Shown: positions 30,156 through 41,731, counted from the first letter of the stretch. The stretch is 61,793 nucleotides of DNA from Acinetobacter qingfengensis (GCF_008693185.1 NZ_VXKN01000014.1:1-61793), one strand, 5' to 3'. Notes: generated by a model not told the origin, from the letters alone. Numbers and translations: made by a program.

Positions 30156-31418
30156 ATGGACACTAAACATTCTGCGCTAAATGAACGTAAACAACAAGCA
30201 ACACCTCGTGGTGTGGGCGTCATGTGTCAGTGGTATGCTGAAAAAGCTGAAAATGCAACGATTTGGGACAAGGAAGGCAACGTATATATCGATTTTGCCG
30301 GGGGTATTGCTGTATTAAACACAGGTCATCGTCATCCGAAAGTCATTGCTGCGGTGACTGAACAGTTAACCAAATTTACGCATACAGCTTATCAGGTGAC
30401 ACCTTACGAAAGTTATGTTGCATTAGCAGAACGTATTAATGAACGTGCGCCAATTGAAGGTCCTGCAAAAACTACATTCTTTACAACTGGTGCAGAAGCT
30501 GTTGAAAATGCAGTAAAAATTGCACGTGCTGCTACAGGCCGTCATGGTATTATCACATTCGGTAACGGTTTTCATGGTCGTTCATTCATGACAATGGCAA
30601 TGACTGGTAAAACAGCACCTTACAAACGTGATTTTGGTGTTATGCCTGCTGGCGTGTTCCATGCACGTTATCCGGTAGAATCAAAAGGCATCACTGTTGA
30701 TGATGCAATTGAAAGTATTGAGAATATATTTGCTGAAGATGTTGCAGCACATGATGTTGCAGCAGTTGTTCTTGAACCAGTTCAAGGCGAAGGTGGTTTT
30801 AATGTTGTTCCTGCTGAGTTTTTAAAACGCCTACGTGCTTTAGCTGATCAACATGGGTTCTTGATTGTTGCTGATGAAGTGCAATCAGGTTTTGCACGTA
30901 CTGGTAAGTTATTTGCTATGGATTATTACGATACTAAAGCAGACTTGATCACTATGGCAAAAAGTCTAGGTGGAGGCTTCCCAATTTCTGGTGTTGTTGG
31001 TCGTGCTGAAGTGATGGATGCACCTAATCCAGGTGGTTTGGGTGGTACGTATGCAGGTAGCCCAGTTGCAGTTGCAGCAGCACACGCTGTTATTGATGCA
31101 ATTGAAGAAGAAAAACTATGTGATCGTGCCAACGAGTTAGGTGCAGAATTAGTTAGCGTGTTAAAAGACCTTGATCAGACACATGCTGGTGTTGTAAAAG
31201 AAATTCGTGCATTAGGTTCAATGGTTGCCGTAGAACTTGCTGATGCAGACCTTGCGAAAGCTGTACAAACTTATGCTATGCAAAATGGCTTGTTGCTTTT
31301 AACTTGTGGTAAGTATGGTAATGTGATCCGTTTCTTATATCCACTTACTATTCCTGCTGAACAATTTAAACAAGGTTTAGAGATTCTTAAACAGGGTTTT
31401 GCTTCTTTAGCAAAATAA
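30156..31418 (+). CDS. gabT: 4-aminobutyrate aminotransferase GabT
   Basis: 420 residues from the ATG at 30156 (MDTKHSALNERKQQ) with RBS ACGAGG; the open frame starts 20 codons earlier but without support. Class III aminotransferase: VADEVQSGFARTGKL, and the PLP-Lys in MAKSLGGGFPIS. It converts GABA plus 2-oxoglutarate to succinate semialdehyde plus glutamate in the cytoplasm. Forms an operon with gabD (13 nt gap). Confidence 0.92.
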   Translation: MDTKHSALNERKQQATPRGVGVMCQWYAEKAENATIWDKEGNVYIDFAGGIAVLNTGHRHPKVIAAVTEQLTKFTHTAYQVTPYESYVALAERINERAPIEGPAKTTFFTTGAEAVENAVKIARAATGRHGIITFGNGFHGRSFMTMAMTGKTAPYKRDFGVMPAGVFHARYPVESKGITVDDAIESIENIFAEDVAAHDVAAVVLEPVQGEGGFNVVPAEFLKRLRALADQHGFLIVADEVQSGFARTGKLFAMDYYDTKADLITMAKSLGGGFPISGVVGRAEVMDAPNPGGLGGTYAGSPVAVAAAHAVIDAIEEEKLCDRANELGAELVSVLKDLDQTHAGVVKEIRALGSMVAVELADADLAKAVQTYAMQNGLLLLTCGKYGNVIRFLYPLTIPAEQFKQGLEILKQGFASLAK

Positions 31419-31431
31419 TCGGAGTGTCTGC

Positions 31432-32880
31432 ATGATCAATCAAAATTTGCAGTATTTGTTACAACATGAAGACATCGTGTTTAGCAAACCTACTACAAAC
31501 AATTATATTGAAGTTAATGATGCAGCAACTGGCGAAACATTGGCGTGGGTGAAAACCCACGACCGTCAGTCAGTTGAAGCAGCTATCGTGCGTTCCCAAA
31601 AAGCACAGGATGCATGGAAACGTAAAACAGCGTTGCAACGTGCAGATGTATTGTGGGCATGGTACAACCTGATGCTAAAACATCAGGAAGACTTAGCACA
31701 AATTTTAACTGCTGAACAAGGCAAACCACTGGCAGAAGCACGTGGGGAAATTGCTTACGCTGCATCCTTCCTACGCTGGTTTGCAGAACAAGCACGCCGC
31801 ATTGATGGTGAAGTTTTAGCTCAAACTCAACCACAACAGCGTTTACTTGTGCTTAAACAGCCAATTGGTGTGACCGCAGCGATTACGCCGTGGAATTTTC
31901 CGGCTGCAATGATTACACGTAAAGCAGGCCCTGCAATTGCTGCTGGTTGTTCAATGTTGGTAAAACCAGCTGAATTAACACCTCTATCAGCTTATGCACT
32001 GGAAGTTTTGGCACTTGAAGCTGGTTTAGATAAAGATGTTTTGATCAATCTAAGCGGTGAACCGATTGATGTTGGTCAGGCATTATGTGAAAGTGACGTT
32101 GTTCGTAAATTAAGCTTCACTGGTTCGACTGAAGTTGGTCGTATTCTAATGAAACAGTGTGCATCAACAATCAAAAAATTATCACTTGAATTGGGTGGAA
32201 ATGCTCCAGTGATTGTTTTTGATGATGCTAATCTTGAGCAAGCTGTTCAGGGCATTATGGCAAGTAAGTTCCGTAACAGTGGACAAACGTGTGTGTGTGC
32301 CAACCGTATTTATGTTCAAGCAGGTATTTATGATGCTTTGAGCGAAAAACTGGTTGAAACTGTTGCCAAACTTAAAGTGGGTGATGGTCGTGAAGAAGGT
32401 ACTACACAAGGGCCGTTGATTGAGCCAGCAGCAGTTGAAAAAGTACTGTCTCATATTGAAGATGCGACCAGCAAAGGTGCAACAGTTGCTATTGGTGGTA
32501 AGATCGCAGCGCAGGGCGGTACGTTCTTTGAACCAACTGTATTAACTGGCGTTACACAGGACATGAAAGTATCTAAAGAAGAAACTTTCGGACCGCTTGC
32601 ACCATTATTCCGTTTTAATACGGAAGAAGAAGTCATTGCTATGGCAAATGATACTGAGTTTGGTCTGGCTGCCTATTTGTTTACACAGAACACAGCACGT
32701 CAATGGCGTGTTGGCGAAGCGTTGGAATACGGTATGGTTGGTGTCAATACTGGCGCTATTTCCAATGAAGTTGCACCGTTTGGTGGTGTGAAACAATCTG
32801 GTTTAGGTCGTGAAGGCTCTAAATTTGGTGTGGATGAATACACAGAAATGAAATACCTCTGTGTAGATATTTCTCACTAA
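31432..32880 (+). CDS. gabD: Succinate-semialdehyde dehydrogenase GabD
   Basis: 482-residue aldehyde dehydrogenase. The catalytic Glu is in LELGGNAPVIV and the catalytic Cys in GQTCVCANRI; TPWNFPAAMITRK forms the cofactor site. It oxidises succinate semialdehyde to succinate with NAD(P)+, feeding the TCA cycle. RBS CGGAGTG upstream. Ends at a strong terminator. Confidence 0.93.
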   Translation: MINQNLQYLLQHEDIVFSKPTTNNYIEVNDAATGETLAWVKTHDRQSVEAAIVRSQKAQDAWKRKTALQRADVLWAWYNLMLKHQEDLAQILTAEQGKPLAEARGEIAYAASFLRWFAEQARRIDGEVLAQTQPQQRLLVLKQPIGVTAAITPWNFPAAMITRKAGPAIAAGCSMLVKPAELTPLSAYALEVLALEAGLDKDVLINLSGEPIDVGQALCESDVVRKLSFTGSTEVGRILMKQCASTIKKLSLELGGNAPVIVFDDANLEQAVQGIMASKFRNSGQTCVCANRIYVQAGIYDALSEKLVETVAKLKVGDGREEGTTQGPLIEPAAVEKVLSHIEDATSKGATVAIGGKIAAQGGTFFEPTVLTGVTQDMKVSKEETFGPLAPLFRFNTEEEVIAMANDTEFGLAAYLFTQNTARQWRVGEALEYGMVGVNTGAISNEVAPFGGVKQSGLGREGSKFGVDEYTEMKYLCVDISH

Positions 32881-32894
32881 AATTTGTAAAAGTT

Positions 32895-32931
32895 AAAGCC
32901 AGTCCTGCCCATTCAGGACTGGCTTTTTTTG
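32895..32931 (+). terminator. Strong terminator of gabTD
   Basis: AAAGCCAGTCCTG / CAGGACTGGCTTT, 13-bp perfect stem, 6-nt loop, then TTTTTGTTTTT. A textbook intrinsic terminator. Confidence 0.95.
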
Positions 32932-33127
32932 TTTTTGCTGTTAGCAAAATCAATTGTTGAATCAAAAGCTAACATTCAACTTTTAAATCAAAAATTAGTT
33001 TAAGTTTTTTCAATATTAAAAATTATCATATATTTGAAGTATGAATACACAATTGCATCATTGGCATTTATATCAGAATTTTATTTTTGCTACACTGTAG
33101 TCATTGATTTTAATTTGTGATCACAAC

Positions 33128-33901
33128 ATGCAATTACAAACGCTTCCAGGCTTATTTATTTCACATGGATCACCGATGTTGGCGCTTGAGCCAGGGCAGG
33201 TTGGTGCAGCACTGGAGCGTATTCGCCATAATCTACCTAAGCCACAGGCCATTGTTGTGATGTCGGCCCACTGGGAGGACTTATCACTTGAAGTCAGTAC
33301 AGCAGTGCGACCAAAAACATGGCATGATTTTAATGGATTCCCAGAACCGTTATATCACTTATCTTATCCAGCTCCTGGTAATCCACAGCTTGCAGAAGAG
33401 ATTATTCTAACACTACAAAATTCAGACGTAGAAGTTCATGCTAATGCGACTCGCCCACGTGATCATGGGGTGTGAATGCCACTTTGGCACATGTTTCCTG
33501 AGGCAGATATTCCTGTTGTACAAATTTCATTACCTAAATATTACAGTGCACGACAATTATTTCGGTTGGGTGAAATTCTAAGCTATTTAAGACATCAACA
33601 AATTCTGGTGTTTGGTTCCGGTAGCATTACTCATAATTTGGCTGAATTAAGCTGGCATGAAACCCAACATGTACCGGGTTGGGCGAGCGAATTTCGTAAT
33701 AAAATATCTCAATTATTACAGACAGGTGATTATGAGGCGGTACTGGATTGGAAAAATTTACCTTTTATCCAGCGTAATCACCCGACACAAGAACATCTAT
33801 CCCCATTATTTTTTAGTATGGGATTGGGAAAAAGAATGAGCCTGATACATTCCAGTTTTATGATGGGTGCTTTGGGAATGGATTTATATCGTTTTGATTA
33901 G
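33128..33901 (+). pseudogene. DODA-type extradiol dioxygenase interrupted by one in-frame TGA
   Basis: Two abutting frames in the same phase make one complete protein of the 4,5-DOPA-dioxygenase-extradiol-like family: FISHGSPMLALEP, VVMSAHWE, DHGV-stop-MPLWHMFPEAD and GSGSITHNLAELSWH. The stop TGA at 33473-33475 stands where the family has Trp (DHGVW), so a TGG-to-TGA change explains it. The second half begins with ATG directly after the stop and could be reinitiated, but it lacks the N-terminal metal His. Such enzymes open catechol rings. Probably inactive; a sequencing error should be excluded. Confidence 0.85.
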
Positions 33902-34017
33902 TTAACAAATAGCACAAATAAAAGTGACATACTTCACAATAAAGTCATGGCAGCATAAAGATTGCTTAAAATCAGGGACGATATAAGTGATCTCCCTAAA
34001 AATGTTGAGAAATACAA

Positions 34018-34782
34018 ATGAAAAACCAAATTTTTGCTGTATGTACTGTTTTATCAATGGCTTTATTGTCTGCCTGTCAGACACCTCTATCTTCATCTGA
34101 TCATGTTGCACACAAGATGACATCACACTCTGATCTTGCCCAAACTTTACAACAATATACATGGTCGTATCAGCCAAAAAATACCAAACAACCAATTATT
34201 GTTCGTTTTAACCAAAAGCAGCTTGGGGTTTATGCAGGCTGTAACCACATGTCAACAGCATTTGAAATTTCAGATCAAAACCTCACCACACAAAATCTTG
34301 TGAGTACTATGATGGCATGTGATGCACAGTTGATGGCTCAGGAAAAGTTTGCAGCACAATTATTTGATCAGCAAAAAATTCAGTTGACATTGTTAAGTAC
34401 AGCAACAACGCAACCTATATTACGTTTAACCACAGCCACAGGTCAGCACTATGATTTTATCGGAACGATGACTCCCGAAACTAAATACCAAAGTCAGGGA
34501 GAAACAGTGTTTCTGGAAATTGATCCGCAAACACAGTCATGTACTGGTGTTGCAGTACAACAATGTTTAAAAGTACGTGAAATTAAATATAATCAACAAG
34601 GTATTAAAACATTGGTAGGAGATTGGCAACTTTTTTATCAACCGATTGAAGGTTATCAGCATTCAAATCAAGTTCGAGTGGTTTTAAGAGTAAAACGTTA
34701 CACGATTGCCAATCCGGCAGCAGACCAATCCAAATTTGCATACGTCAAAGATATGGTTGTTGAACAGCAAAGCATTAGATAA
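34018..34782 (+). CDS. META and DUF4377 domain lipoprotein
   Basis: 254 residues. Signal peptide with lipobox LLSAC, acylated Cys20. A META/HslJ-like domain lies at about 45-160, including VYAGCNHMSTAF and TMMACDAQLMAQE. A DUF4377-like domain follows (about 170-254, QCLKVREI then the GDWQLFYQPIEGY block). Outer-membrane-anchored periplasmic protein, linked in other bacteria to heat or antibiotic stress. Stands alone. Confidence 0.8.
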   Translation: MKNQIFAVCTVLSMALLSACQTPLSSSDHVAHKMTSHSDLAQTLQQYTWSYQPKNTKQPIIVRFNQKQLGVYAGCNHMSTAFEISDQNLTTQNLVSTMMACDAQLMAQEKFAAQLFDQQKIQLTLLSTATTQPILRLTTATGQHYDFIGTMTPETKYQSQGETVFLEIDPQTQSCTGVAVQQCLKVREIKYNQQGIKTLVGDWQLFYQPIEGYQHSNQVRVVLRVKRYTIANPAADQSKFAYVKDMVVEQQSIR

Positions 34783-34880
34783 ATCATGTTTAGCTGAATC
34801 TAAACATGATTTTTATGCTTCGGGTTTGCTGAATATCCGCTATACTGTTGAGAACACTTGTAAAATTTAGAAATTTTCGT

Positions 34881-36023
34881 ATGGATACATTAATTGGCAC
34901 TGAAGTTATTTCTCCTGCAACACGTTATGCACAGGCGCTCAGCTCAGGGCAATTTTCTCCTGATCCTGAACAGGCAAAAGCGGTAGAGGCGCTAGATCTG
35001 GTGTGGCAAGAACTGATTCAGCGTTATAAATCCTCAAAAAAAGTGTTTAGTCGATTTCGTCGTCAACAAACGCCAAAAGGGGTTTATATGTGGGGTGGTG
35101 TGGGACGTGGCAAAACATGGTTGATGGATCAGTTTTATGAAGCCATTCCTTTTCGGCGCAAAATGCGCATGCATTTTCATCATTTTATGCAACATGTACA
35201 TCGTGAGCTAAATAAATTATCAGGACAACGTAATCCGTTGGATACGGTGGCAGATCAAATTTATCGTGATGCTGTGATCATCTGTTTTGATGAGTTTTTT
35301 GTGTCCAATGTGACGGATGCCATGATTTTGGGAGATTTATTCCAGAAACTATTTAATCGTGGCATTACATTGATTGCAACCTCGAACATTGAACCTGATG
35401 GTTTGTACAAAAATGGCATTCATCGTGATCGTTTTTTACCAACAATTGAATTGGTTAAACAAAACTGTAGCGTATTAAATGTAGATTCAGGTGTAGATTA
35501 TCGCCTGCGTGTATTGAAACAATCCCAGTTGTTTAAGGCTCCATTAAATGATCAACATCGGGAGTGGATTGCAGAACGTTTTGCTTCTTTAACTTCCGCT
35601 CAAAAAGTGCTACATGAACCTATCCATATTAATAATCGTCAGATTGAAGTGATTGCCCAAAGCGATGATGTGCTTTGGTGTGAATTTTCTGAACTGTGTT
35701 TAAAGCCAAGAAGCCCTGCGGACTTTATTGAAATCGCCAACACATATAACACTGTGCTGGTGAGTAATGTGCCACATTTACATGATGTCATAAATGATGC
35801 AACTCGGCGTTTTATTTATCTGGTAGATGAATTTTATGATCGTAAAGTGAAGTTGATTTTAACCTCAGAAGATTCGATTATAGAAATTTATCAAGGAGAG
35901 CGTTTGGCATTTGAAATTGAACGTACTCGCTCAAGATTGTTGGAAATGCAATCGGAAGAATATTTAAATACGGCTCATCGTCTAGCAGATTCAGACAGTA
36001 ACGAAAAACATCAATTGATCTAA
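34881..36023 (+). CDS. zapE: Cell division protein ZapE (AFG1-like ATPase)
   Basis: 380 residues from the ATG at 34881. Walker A is GGVGRGKT (72-79), followed by the family signature HFHHFMQHVHREL and Walker B in ICFDEFFV. Sensor region IATSNIEPDGLYKNG. ZapE acts at the FtsZ ring. A TTG-initiated longer form from 34848 is possible. Followed by a hairpin. Confidence 0.92.
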   Translation: MDTLIGTEVISPATRYAQALSSGQFSPDPEQAKAVEALDLVWQELIQRYKSSKKVFSRFRRQQTPKGVYMWGGVGRGKTWLMDQFYEAIPFRRKMRMHFHHFMQHVHRELNKLSGQRNPLDTVADQIYRDAVIICFDEFFVSNVTDAMILGDLFQKLFNRGITLIATSNIEPDGLYKNGIHRDRFLPTIELVKQNCSVLNVDSGVDYRLRVLKQSQLFKAPLNDQHREWIAERFASLTSAQKVLHEPIHINNRQIEVIAQSDDVLWCEFSELCLKPRSPADFIEIANTYNTVLVSNVPHLHDVINDATRRFIYLVDEFYDRKVKLILTSEDSIIEIYQGERLAFEIERTRSRLLEMQSEEYLNTAHRLADSDSNEKHQLI

Positions 36024-36039
36024 AATCGATTTTTAGTAA

Positions 36040-36063
36040 AACTTTAGTCGTTAGACTAAAGTT
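36040..36063 (+). terminator. Hairpin after zapE
   Basis: AACTTTAGTC / GACTAAAGTT, 10-bp perfect stem with GTTA loop, weak T content after it. The following 130 bp up to glcB should hold the glcB promoter. Confidence 0.6.
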
Positions 36064-36196
36064 CAAGCATATGATAATAAATAATATTTTTTATTTTCAT
36101 GTTTAATATTTTTTGTGTAAATAAAGGTATGCAGATCAAACATGATATGTATACTAAAGGAATAGTGACAAACAACTTAACAAGTAGGGAAATCCA

Positions 36197-38359
36197 ATGA
36201 CTGAGCGTATTCAGCAAGGTAAACTAGCAATTGCCAAAGAACTTTACGATTTTATCGAAAATGAAGCATTACCAAACTCTGGTTTAGATAGTGCAACTTA
36301 CTGGAAAAATTTTGAGCAAGTGGTGGTCGACCTTAGCCCTAAAAATAAAGCCTTGCTGGAAAAGCGTGATGTATTACAAAAACAAATAGATGAATGGCAT
36401 CGAAATAATCCATTTGAATTGAATGCATATAAGGCATTTTTGACAGATATTGGTTATTTGTTACCAGAAGTTGAAGATTTTCAAATTACAACAGAAAATG
36501 TAGACGAAGAAATTGCAGTGCTTGCGGGTCCCCAGTTAGTTGTTCCTGTACGTAATGCTCGTTATAGTTTGAATGCTGCCAATGCTCGTTGGGGATCTTT
36601 ATACGATGCACTTTATGGATTTGATGTCATTCCTGAACAAGATGGTGCAGAAAAAGGTAAGGGATATAATCCTGTACGCGGTGAAAAAGTTATTGCATTT
36701 GCCAAAAATTTTCTAGATCAAACTTTTGCATTGGCACAAGGTTCACATGCAGATGCAACTGCTTATGCAATTCTAGATCAACAATTGCAAGTTACTCTTG
36801 GTAATGGACAGCAAACGAGCTTGGTGAGTGCTGAACAATTGATTGGTTTTAATGGTGATCCAACTGCACCATTAGAAATTATTCTAAAAAATAATGGATT
36901 GCATGCCATCATTGAAATTGATGCAACCAGCCCAATTGGTAAAACTGATGCAGCAGGTGTAAAGGATGTGGTACTCGAAGCAGCCGTAACCACAATTCAG
37001 GATCTAGAGGATTCAGTTGCAGCAGTTGATGCTGAGGAAAAAGTAGAAGGCTACCGTAACTGGTTAGGTTTGATGAAGGGTGACCTACAGGAATCGGTTG
37101 AAAAAAATGGTAAAACGATTACTCGTAAATTAAATGCAGATCGTACCTGTCAAAATGTTCAAGGTGGTATAACCACTTTACATGGACGTTCATTGATGCT
37201 GTTACGTAATGTTGGTCATTTGATGACTAACCCTGCAATTTTAGTCAATGGCGAAGAAATTTATGAAGGCATCATGGATGCATTAATTACACCATTATTG
37301 TCTATTGCAGATTTACGTGGACACAATAACTTAAGAAACTCCCGTACGGGCTCAATGTACATCGTAAAGCCTAAAATGCATGGTCCGGAAGAAGTTGCAT
37401 TTGCTGCCGAGTTATTTGGTCGAGTAGAGCAAGCATTAGGATTGACTGAGAAGTGTCTAAAAATAGGTATTATGGATGAAGAGCGCCGAACCTCCGTTAA
37501 TCTAAAAAATTGTATTGCACAGGCTAAAGACCGTACGATCTTTATTAATACTGGTTTTATGGATCGTACCGGAGATGAAATTCATACCTTTATGGAAGCT
37601 GGACCATTTGTTCGTAAAGGCGAAATTAAGAATCAGAAATGGTTTGCGGCATATGAAAACCGTAACGTGATGATTGGTCTACAAACGGGTTTACGTGGTA
37701 AGGCGCAAATTGGTAAAGGTATGTGGCCAAAACCTGACATGCTGCTTGATATGTATAAAAGCAAAATTGAACATCCAGAAGCAGGTGCATCTTGCGCATG
37801 GGTACCATCACCATCAGGCGCAGTGATTCATGCGATTCATTATCATCAATGTAATGTAGCGAATCGTCAACAAGAGCTGCTAAATACGCAAGCATTACCA
37901 TTAGATGATCTATTGACACCACCGCTTGCACCGAATACGGACTGGAGTGAAGAAGAAATCACCAAAGAATTGGAAAATAATTGCCAAGGTATTTTGGGGT
38001 ATGTAGTGCGTTGGGTCGATTTAGGTGTTGGTTGTTCTAAAGTTCCGGATATTAATAATGTCGGTTTAATGGAAGATCGTGCAACATTACGTATTTCTTC
38101 ACAACACGTAGCAAACTGGTTGCGTCACGGAGTGGTTACATCTGCACAGGTTGAAGACGTATTAAAACGTATGGCAAAAATTGTTGATCAACAAAATGCG
38201 AATGATCCAGAATATACTGCAATGGGACCGAACTTTGACGGTATTGCTTTTAATGCAGCAGCAGACTTGATCTTTAAAGGAGCCGCACAACCTTCAGGTT
38301 ATACCGAGCCTTTATTACATGCAGCACGTTTAAAACTAAAAGGTTATTCTGGTGATTAA
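36197..38359 (+). CDS. glcB: Malate synthase G
   Basis: 720 residues, the length of the G isoform (about 723). It condenses glyoxylate with acetyl-CoA to malate. Family blocks seen: [31 protein letters not shown], the [16 protein letters not shown] active-site strand and the [13 protein letters not shown] loop. Links two-carbon metabolism and glyoxylate-yielding catabolism to the TCA cycle. Monocistronic between two hairpins. Confidence 0.95.
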   Translation: MTERIQQGKLAIAKELYDFIENEALPNSGLDSATYWKNFEQVVVDLSPKNKALLEKRDVLQKQIDEWHRNNPFELNAYKAFLTDIGYLLPEVEDFQITTENVDEEIAVLAGPQLVVPVRNARYSLNAANARWGSLYDALYGFDVIPEQDGAEKGKGYNPVRGEKVIAFAKNFLDQTFALAQGSHADATAYAILDQQLQVTLGNGQQTSLVSAEQLIGFNGDPTAPLEIILKNNGLHAIIEIDATSPIGKTDAAGVKDVVLEAAVTTIQDLEDSVAAVDAEEKVEGYRNWLGLMKGDLQESVEKNGKTITRKLNADRTCQNVQGGITTLHGRSLMLLRNVGHLMTNPAILVNGEEIYEGIMDALITPLLSIADLRGHNNLRNSRTGSMYIVKPKMHGPEEVAFAAELFGRVEQALGLTEKCLKIGIMDEERRTSVNLKNCIAQAKDRTIFINTGFMDRTGDEIHTFMEAGPFVRKGEIKNQKWFAAYENRNVMIGLQTGLRGKAQIGKGMWPKPDMLLDMYKSKIEHPEAGASCAWVPSPSGAVIHAIHYHQCNVANRQQELLNTQALPLDDLLTPPLAPNTDWSEEEITKELENNCQGILGYVVRWVDLGVGCSKVPDINNVGLMEDRATLRISSQHVANWLRHGVVTSAQVEDVLKRMAKIVDQQNANDPEYTAMGPNFDGIAFNAAADLIFKGAAQPSGYTEPLLHAARLKLKGYSGD

Positions 38360-38435
38360 TCTAGGATCTATTGTTATTTCAGCTATATATTGCGTTATTC
38401 ATTAAAATGACGTAAATGAAGTATGAAATGAAAAT

Positions 38436-38463
38436 AAAAGCTTCTCTAAAGAGAGGCTTTTGT
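38436..38463 (+). terminator. Terminator of glcB
   Basis: AAAAGCTTCTCT / AGAGAGGCTTTT with a 2-nt centre (the real loop is larger) and one G-U pair, then TGTTCTTT. Confidence 0.7.
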
Positions 38464-38559
38464 TCTTTAATATATCTATACGTTTTTGATAGCATTTTTT
38501 GTGAAGTGTGTCGTATAATTAAAGACTATTTTAGGTTAAAAAATTACCAATGAAGTCGT

Positions 38560-39576
38560 ATGTTATATTCTCTAGCTCGTCCTTTTTTATTTAAATTTGA
38601 ACCCGAACGTGCGCATGAGATGACAATGTCATCACTGAAAGTCGCTTATCGTCTTGGAATTATTCAAAGTTTATATAAACAACATTTAAAACCTGTGACC
38701 TGCATGGGAATTACTTTTCCTAATCCTGTAGGGCTGGCTGCCGGACTGGACAAAAATGGAGATTATATCGATGCTCTATCTGCTTTGGGATTTGGTTTTA
38801 TTGAAATAGGTACCATTACACCCCGACCTCAATCAGGTAATTCTCACCCAAGATTATTTCGCTTACCTCAGGCACAAGCTATTATTAATCGTATGGGGTT
38901 TAATAATGATGGTGTGGATAAATTAATTGAAAATGTTAAAGCTGCACAATATCAAGGGGTTCTTGGCATTAATATTGGTAAAAATGCAGATACACCTGTA
39001 GAACAAGCCACAGAAGATTATTTAATTTGTCTGGAAAAGGTCTACCCATTTGCTTCTTATATTACAGTAAATATTTCATCACCAAATACTAAAGGGTTAC
39101 GAAGTTTACAAAATGGTCATGCGTTGACTGAACTATTATTCACCTTGAAACAGAAACAACTGGAATTGGCACAACAATACGGGTTTTATGTACCATTGGT
39201 ATTGAAAGTTGCTCCTGATTTAACCAATGAAGATATTATTTTTATTGCTGGAGAATTACGTCAATTCAAAATTGATGGATTGATTGTCACGAATACAACT
39301 TTAAGTCGAGAAGGTGTTGAAGGATTATTGCATGGGAAAGAACAAGGCGGTTTATCTGGTGCACCTGTATTTAATAAAAGTACTCAATGTCTGACACAAT
39401 TTTCGAAATATTTACAAGGTGAAGTTCCATTGATTGGCGTTGGTGGGATTTTATCAGGAGAGCAAGCAGCATTGAAACAGGCAGCAGGTGCAAACTTGAT
39501 TCAGGTTTATAGCGGTTTAATTTATCAGGGTCCGGATTTAATTGCGGACTGTGTAAAATCCATGCATAAGCCATGA
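38560..39576 (+). CDS. pyrD: Dihydroorotate dehydrogenase (quinone), class 2
   Basis: 338 residues. An N-terminal membrane-associating helix pair ([17 protein letters not shown]) is typical of class 2. FMN and substrate blocks: [36 protein letters not shown] with the catalytic Ser, and [11 protein letters not shown]. Oxidises dihydroorotate to orotate with ubiquinone. Overlaps cvpA by ATGA. Confidence 0.95.
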   Translation: MLYSLARPFLFKFEPERAHEMTMSSLKVAYRLGIIQSLYKQHLKPVTCMGITFPNPVGLAAGLDKNGDYIDALSALGFGFIEIGTITPRPQSGNSHPRLFRLPQAQAIINRMGFNNDGVDKLIENVKAAQYQGVLGINIGKNADTPVEQATEDYLICLEKVYPFASYITVNISSPNTKGLRSLQNGHALTELLFTLKQKQLELAQQYGFYVPLVLKVAPDLTNEDIIFIAGELRQFKIDGLIVTNTTLSREGVEGLLHGKEQGGLSGAPVFNKSTQCLTQFSKYLQGEVPLIGVGGILSGEQAALKQAAGANLIQVYSGLIYQGPDLIADCVKSMHKP

Positions 39577-40160
39577 ATACACTTGACCTGATTCTGATTG
39601 TATTGTTTATCTTGAATAGTTTTAATGGTTTTCGACAGGGTTTGATCAAGGCACTGGCCAATTTGATTGGCTGGTTTCTGGCATTAATTCTGGCTATTCG
39701 CTGGACTGATCAGGTTCAGCCGTCGATGCGAATATTTACTCAGGATCCGGTACTACAAAAAATCGCAGCATTTATTGCCATCGTGATGGTGATTATCATA
39801 TTGACTTGGTGTGTGGGAGCAATATTACAACATATCCTTAAACATCTTAAATTATCATGGTTGAATCGCATCACAGGCAGTGCATTTGGTTTAGGTAAAA
39901 GCCTGATTATTGTTCTTATATTAATTCACGGTGCAAGTCCGTGGTTTTCAGAAACATCTGTTTGGAAAAACTCTAGATTAATACATCTATTAATGCCGTA
40001 CTCTTCTGATTCAGCAGCGTTTTCCAAGCAAATTGTACAAAAAACCGCTCAGGAGTTAGAGCATTTTCAAAGAAATGAAAATAATCTGCCTCAAGATGCT
40101 ATAATCTCCAAATCTTCTGCTGATGATACAAAACGTCAAACAGAAAATCCTTTTTTATAA
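39573..40160 (+). CDS. cvpA: CvpA family membrane protein
   Basis: 195 residues with four predicted membrane helices in the first about 125 residues, starting [20 protein letters not shown]; charged cytoplasmic tail. Needed for colicin V production in E. coli, and implicated in envelope stability. Located just before purF, its conserved place. Overlaps pyrD by 4 nt, so pyrD-cvpA-purF is likely one transcript. Confidence 0.9.
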   Translation: MNTLDLILIVLFILNSFNGFRQGLIKALANLIGWFLALILAIRWTDQVQPSMRIFTQDPVLQKIAAFIAIVMVIIILTWCVGAILQHILKHLKLSWLNRITGSAFGLGKSLIIVLILIHGASPWFSETSVWKNSRLIHLLMPYSSDSAAFSKQIVQKTAQELEHFQRNENNLPQDAIISKSSADDTKRQTENPFL

Positions 40161-40186
40161 CTCCCAAGCTTGTCTGTGAGGTCATT

Positions 40187-41731
40187 ATGTGTGGTGTGGT
40201 TGGTATCGCTGGTAAATCACCTGTAAACCAATTGTTATATGATGCTTTAACGATGTTACAACATCGCGGGCAAGATGCGGCAGGGATTATCACTTGTCAT
40301 CAGGGACGTCTTTATCTTCGTAAAGATAACGGTATGGTACGTGATGTGTTTCATACACGTCACATGCGTGCATTAGTGGGTAATTATGGCATTGGTCATG
40401 TTCGTTATCCAACAGCTGGTTCATCTAGCAGTGCTGAAGCTCAGCCTTTTTATGTAAACTCACCTTACGGTATTTCATTGGCGCACAATGGTAATTTGAC
40501 CAACGCTGATGAAATTCACGAAGAATTATTTCATACGGATTTGCGTCATATCAATACCGATTCGGATTCAGAAGTTTTATTAAATGTTTTTGCACATGAA
40601 ATGGCAAAAAGCGGTAAGGTTGATCCTTCTGAAGAAGATGTTTTTAATGCAGTAAGTCGTGTTCATGAACGGTGTAAAGGTGCATACGGTGTAGTTGCCT
40701 TGATTACCGGACATGGTTTGGTCGGTTTTCGTGATCCAAATGGTATTCGTCCATTAATTTATGGTTCACGTATTACTGATACTGGCGAAAAAGAATACAT
40801 TATTGCTTCAGAATCTGTAGCGATCACATCTTTGGGCTTTAAAGTTGAGCGTGATATAGAGCCAGGCGAAGCAATTTATATTGATGCTAACGGAAATATG
40901 TTTAGTAAACAATGTGCTAGCCACTCACGTTACCGTCCATGTATATTTGAATATGTTTATTTTGCTCGTCCAGATGCTACCATTGATGGAATCTCTGTTT
41001 ATAAAGCAAGACTTAAAATGGGAGAAAAACTGGCACACCATATTTTGAAGGATTGGGGAACTGATCATGATATTGATGTGGTCATTCCAATTCCAGATAC
41101 CAGCCGTACTTCAGCTTTGGAACTGGCAAATATTCTTGGGGTGAAATTCCGTGAAGGGTTTATGAAAAACCGTTACATTGGACGTACCTTTATTATGCCG
41201 GGTCAGCAACAACGTAAAAAATCTGTACGCCAGAAGCTTAACCCAGTTGAGCTGGAGTTTAAAGGTAAAAATGTTTTGTTGGTTGATGATTCCATTGTGC
41301 GTGGCACAACTTGTGAAGAAATTATTCAGATGGCACGTGATGCAGGAGCAAAAAAAGTATTTTTTGCATCAGCAGCACCGATGGTAAAGTATCCGAATGT
41401 TTATGGTATTGACATGCCAGCTAAAGCAGAACTTATTGCATCAGGGCATACTGTAGAGGAAGTTCGTAAAATTATTGGTGCAGATCGATTGATCTTTCAG
41501 GATTTGGAAGATTTAAAAGAAGCTGTTCGTACACATAAAGTCCCTAAAATTACAGAATTTGATTGTGCTGTATTTGACGGTATTTATGTGGCAGGCGGTA
41601 TTGATGAAAAATATCTTGCTGATTTAGAACAAAGCCGTAGTGATACTGCAAAAAAGAAAAAGGATAATTATATTGATGTTAATGTTGATGCTGCATCAGT
41701 AGATTTAACCGGTATCCGTGAGGATGCTTAA
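40187..41731 (+). CDS. purF: Amidophosphoribosyltransferase
   Basis: 514 residues. Met is followed directly by Cys ([15 protein letters not shown]), the N-terminal nucleophile of the glutamine amidotransferase after Met removal. The PRPP site is [13 protein letters not shown]. First committed step of purine synthesis: PRPP plus Gln to phosphoribosylamine. A weak hairpin (GGTGGGA / TCCCACC) follows near 41752-41777. Confidence 0.95.
   Translation: MCGVVGIAGKSPVNQLLYDALTMLQHRGQDAAGIITCHQGRLYLRKDNGMVRDVFHTRHMRALVGNYGIGHVRYPTAGSSSSAEAQPFYVNSPYGISLAHNGNLTNADEIHEELFHTDLRHINTDSDSEVLLNVFAHEMAKSGKVDPSEEDVFNAVSRVHERCKGAYGVVALITGHGLVGFRDPNGIRPLIYGSRITDTGEKEYIIASESVAITSLGFKVERDIEPGEAIYIDANGNMFSKQCASHSRYRPCIFEYVYFARPDATIDGISVYKARLKMGEKLAHHILKDWGTDHDIDVVIPIPDTSRTSALELANILGVKFREGFMKNRYIGRTFIMPGQQQRKKSVRQKLNPVELEFKGKNVLLVDDSIVRGTTCEEIIQMARDAGAKKVFFASAAPMVKYPNVYGIDMPAKAELIASGHTVEEVRKIIGADRLIFQDLEDLKEAVRTHKVPKITEFDCAVFDGIYVAGGIDEKYLADLEQSRSDTAKKKKDNYIDVNVDAASVDLTGIREDA

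Noticed and set aside
33473..33475. TGA as a selenocysteine codon
   Set aside because: The family has Trp at this place, there is no visible SECIS-like hairpin directly after it, and the change fits a simple nonsense mutation.
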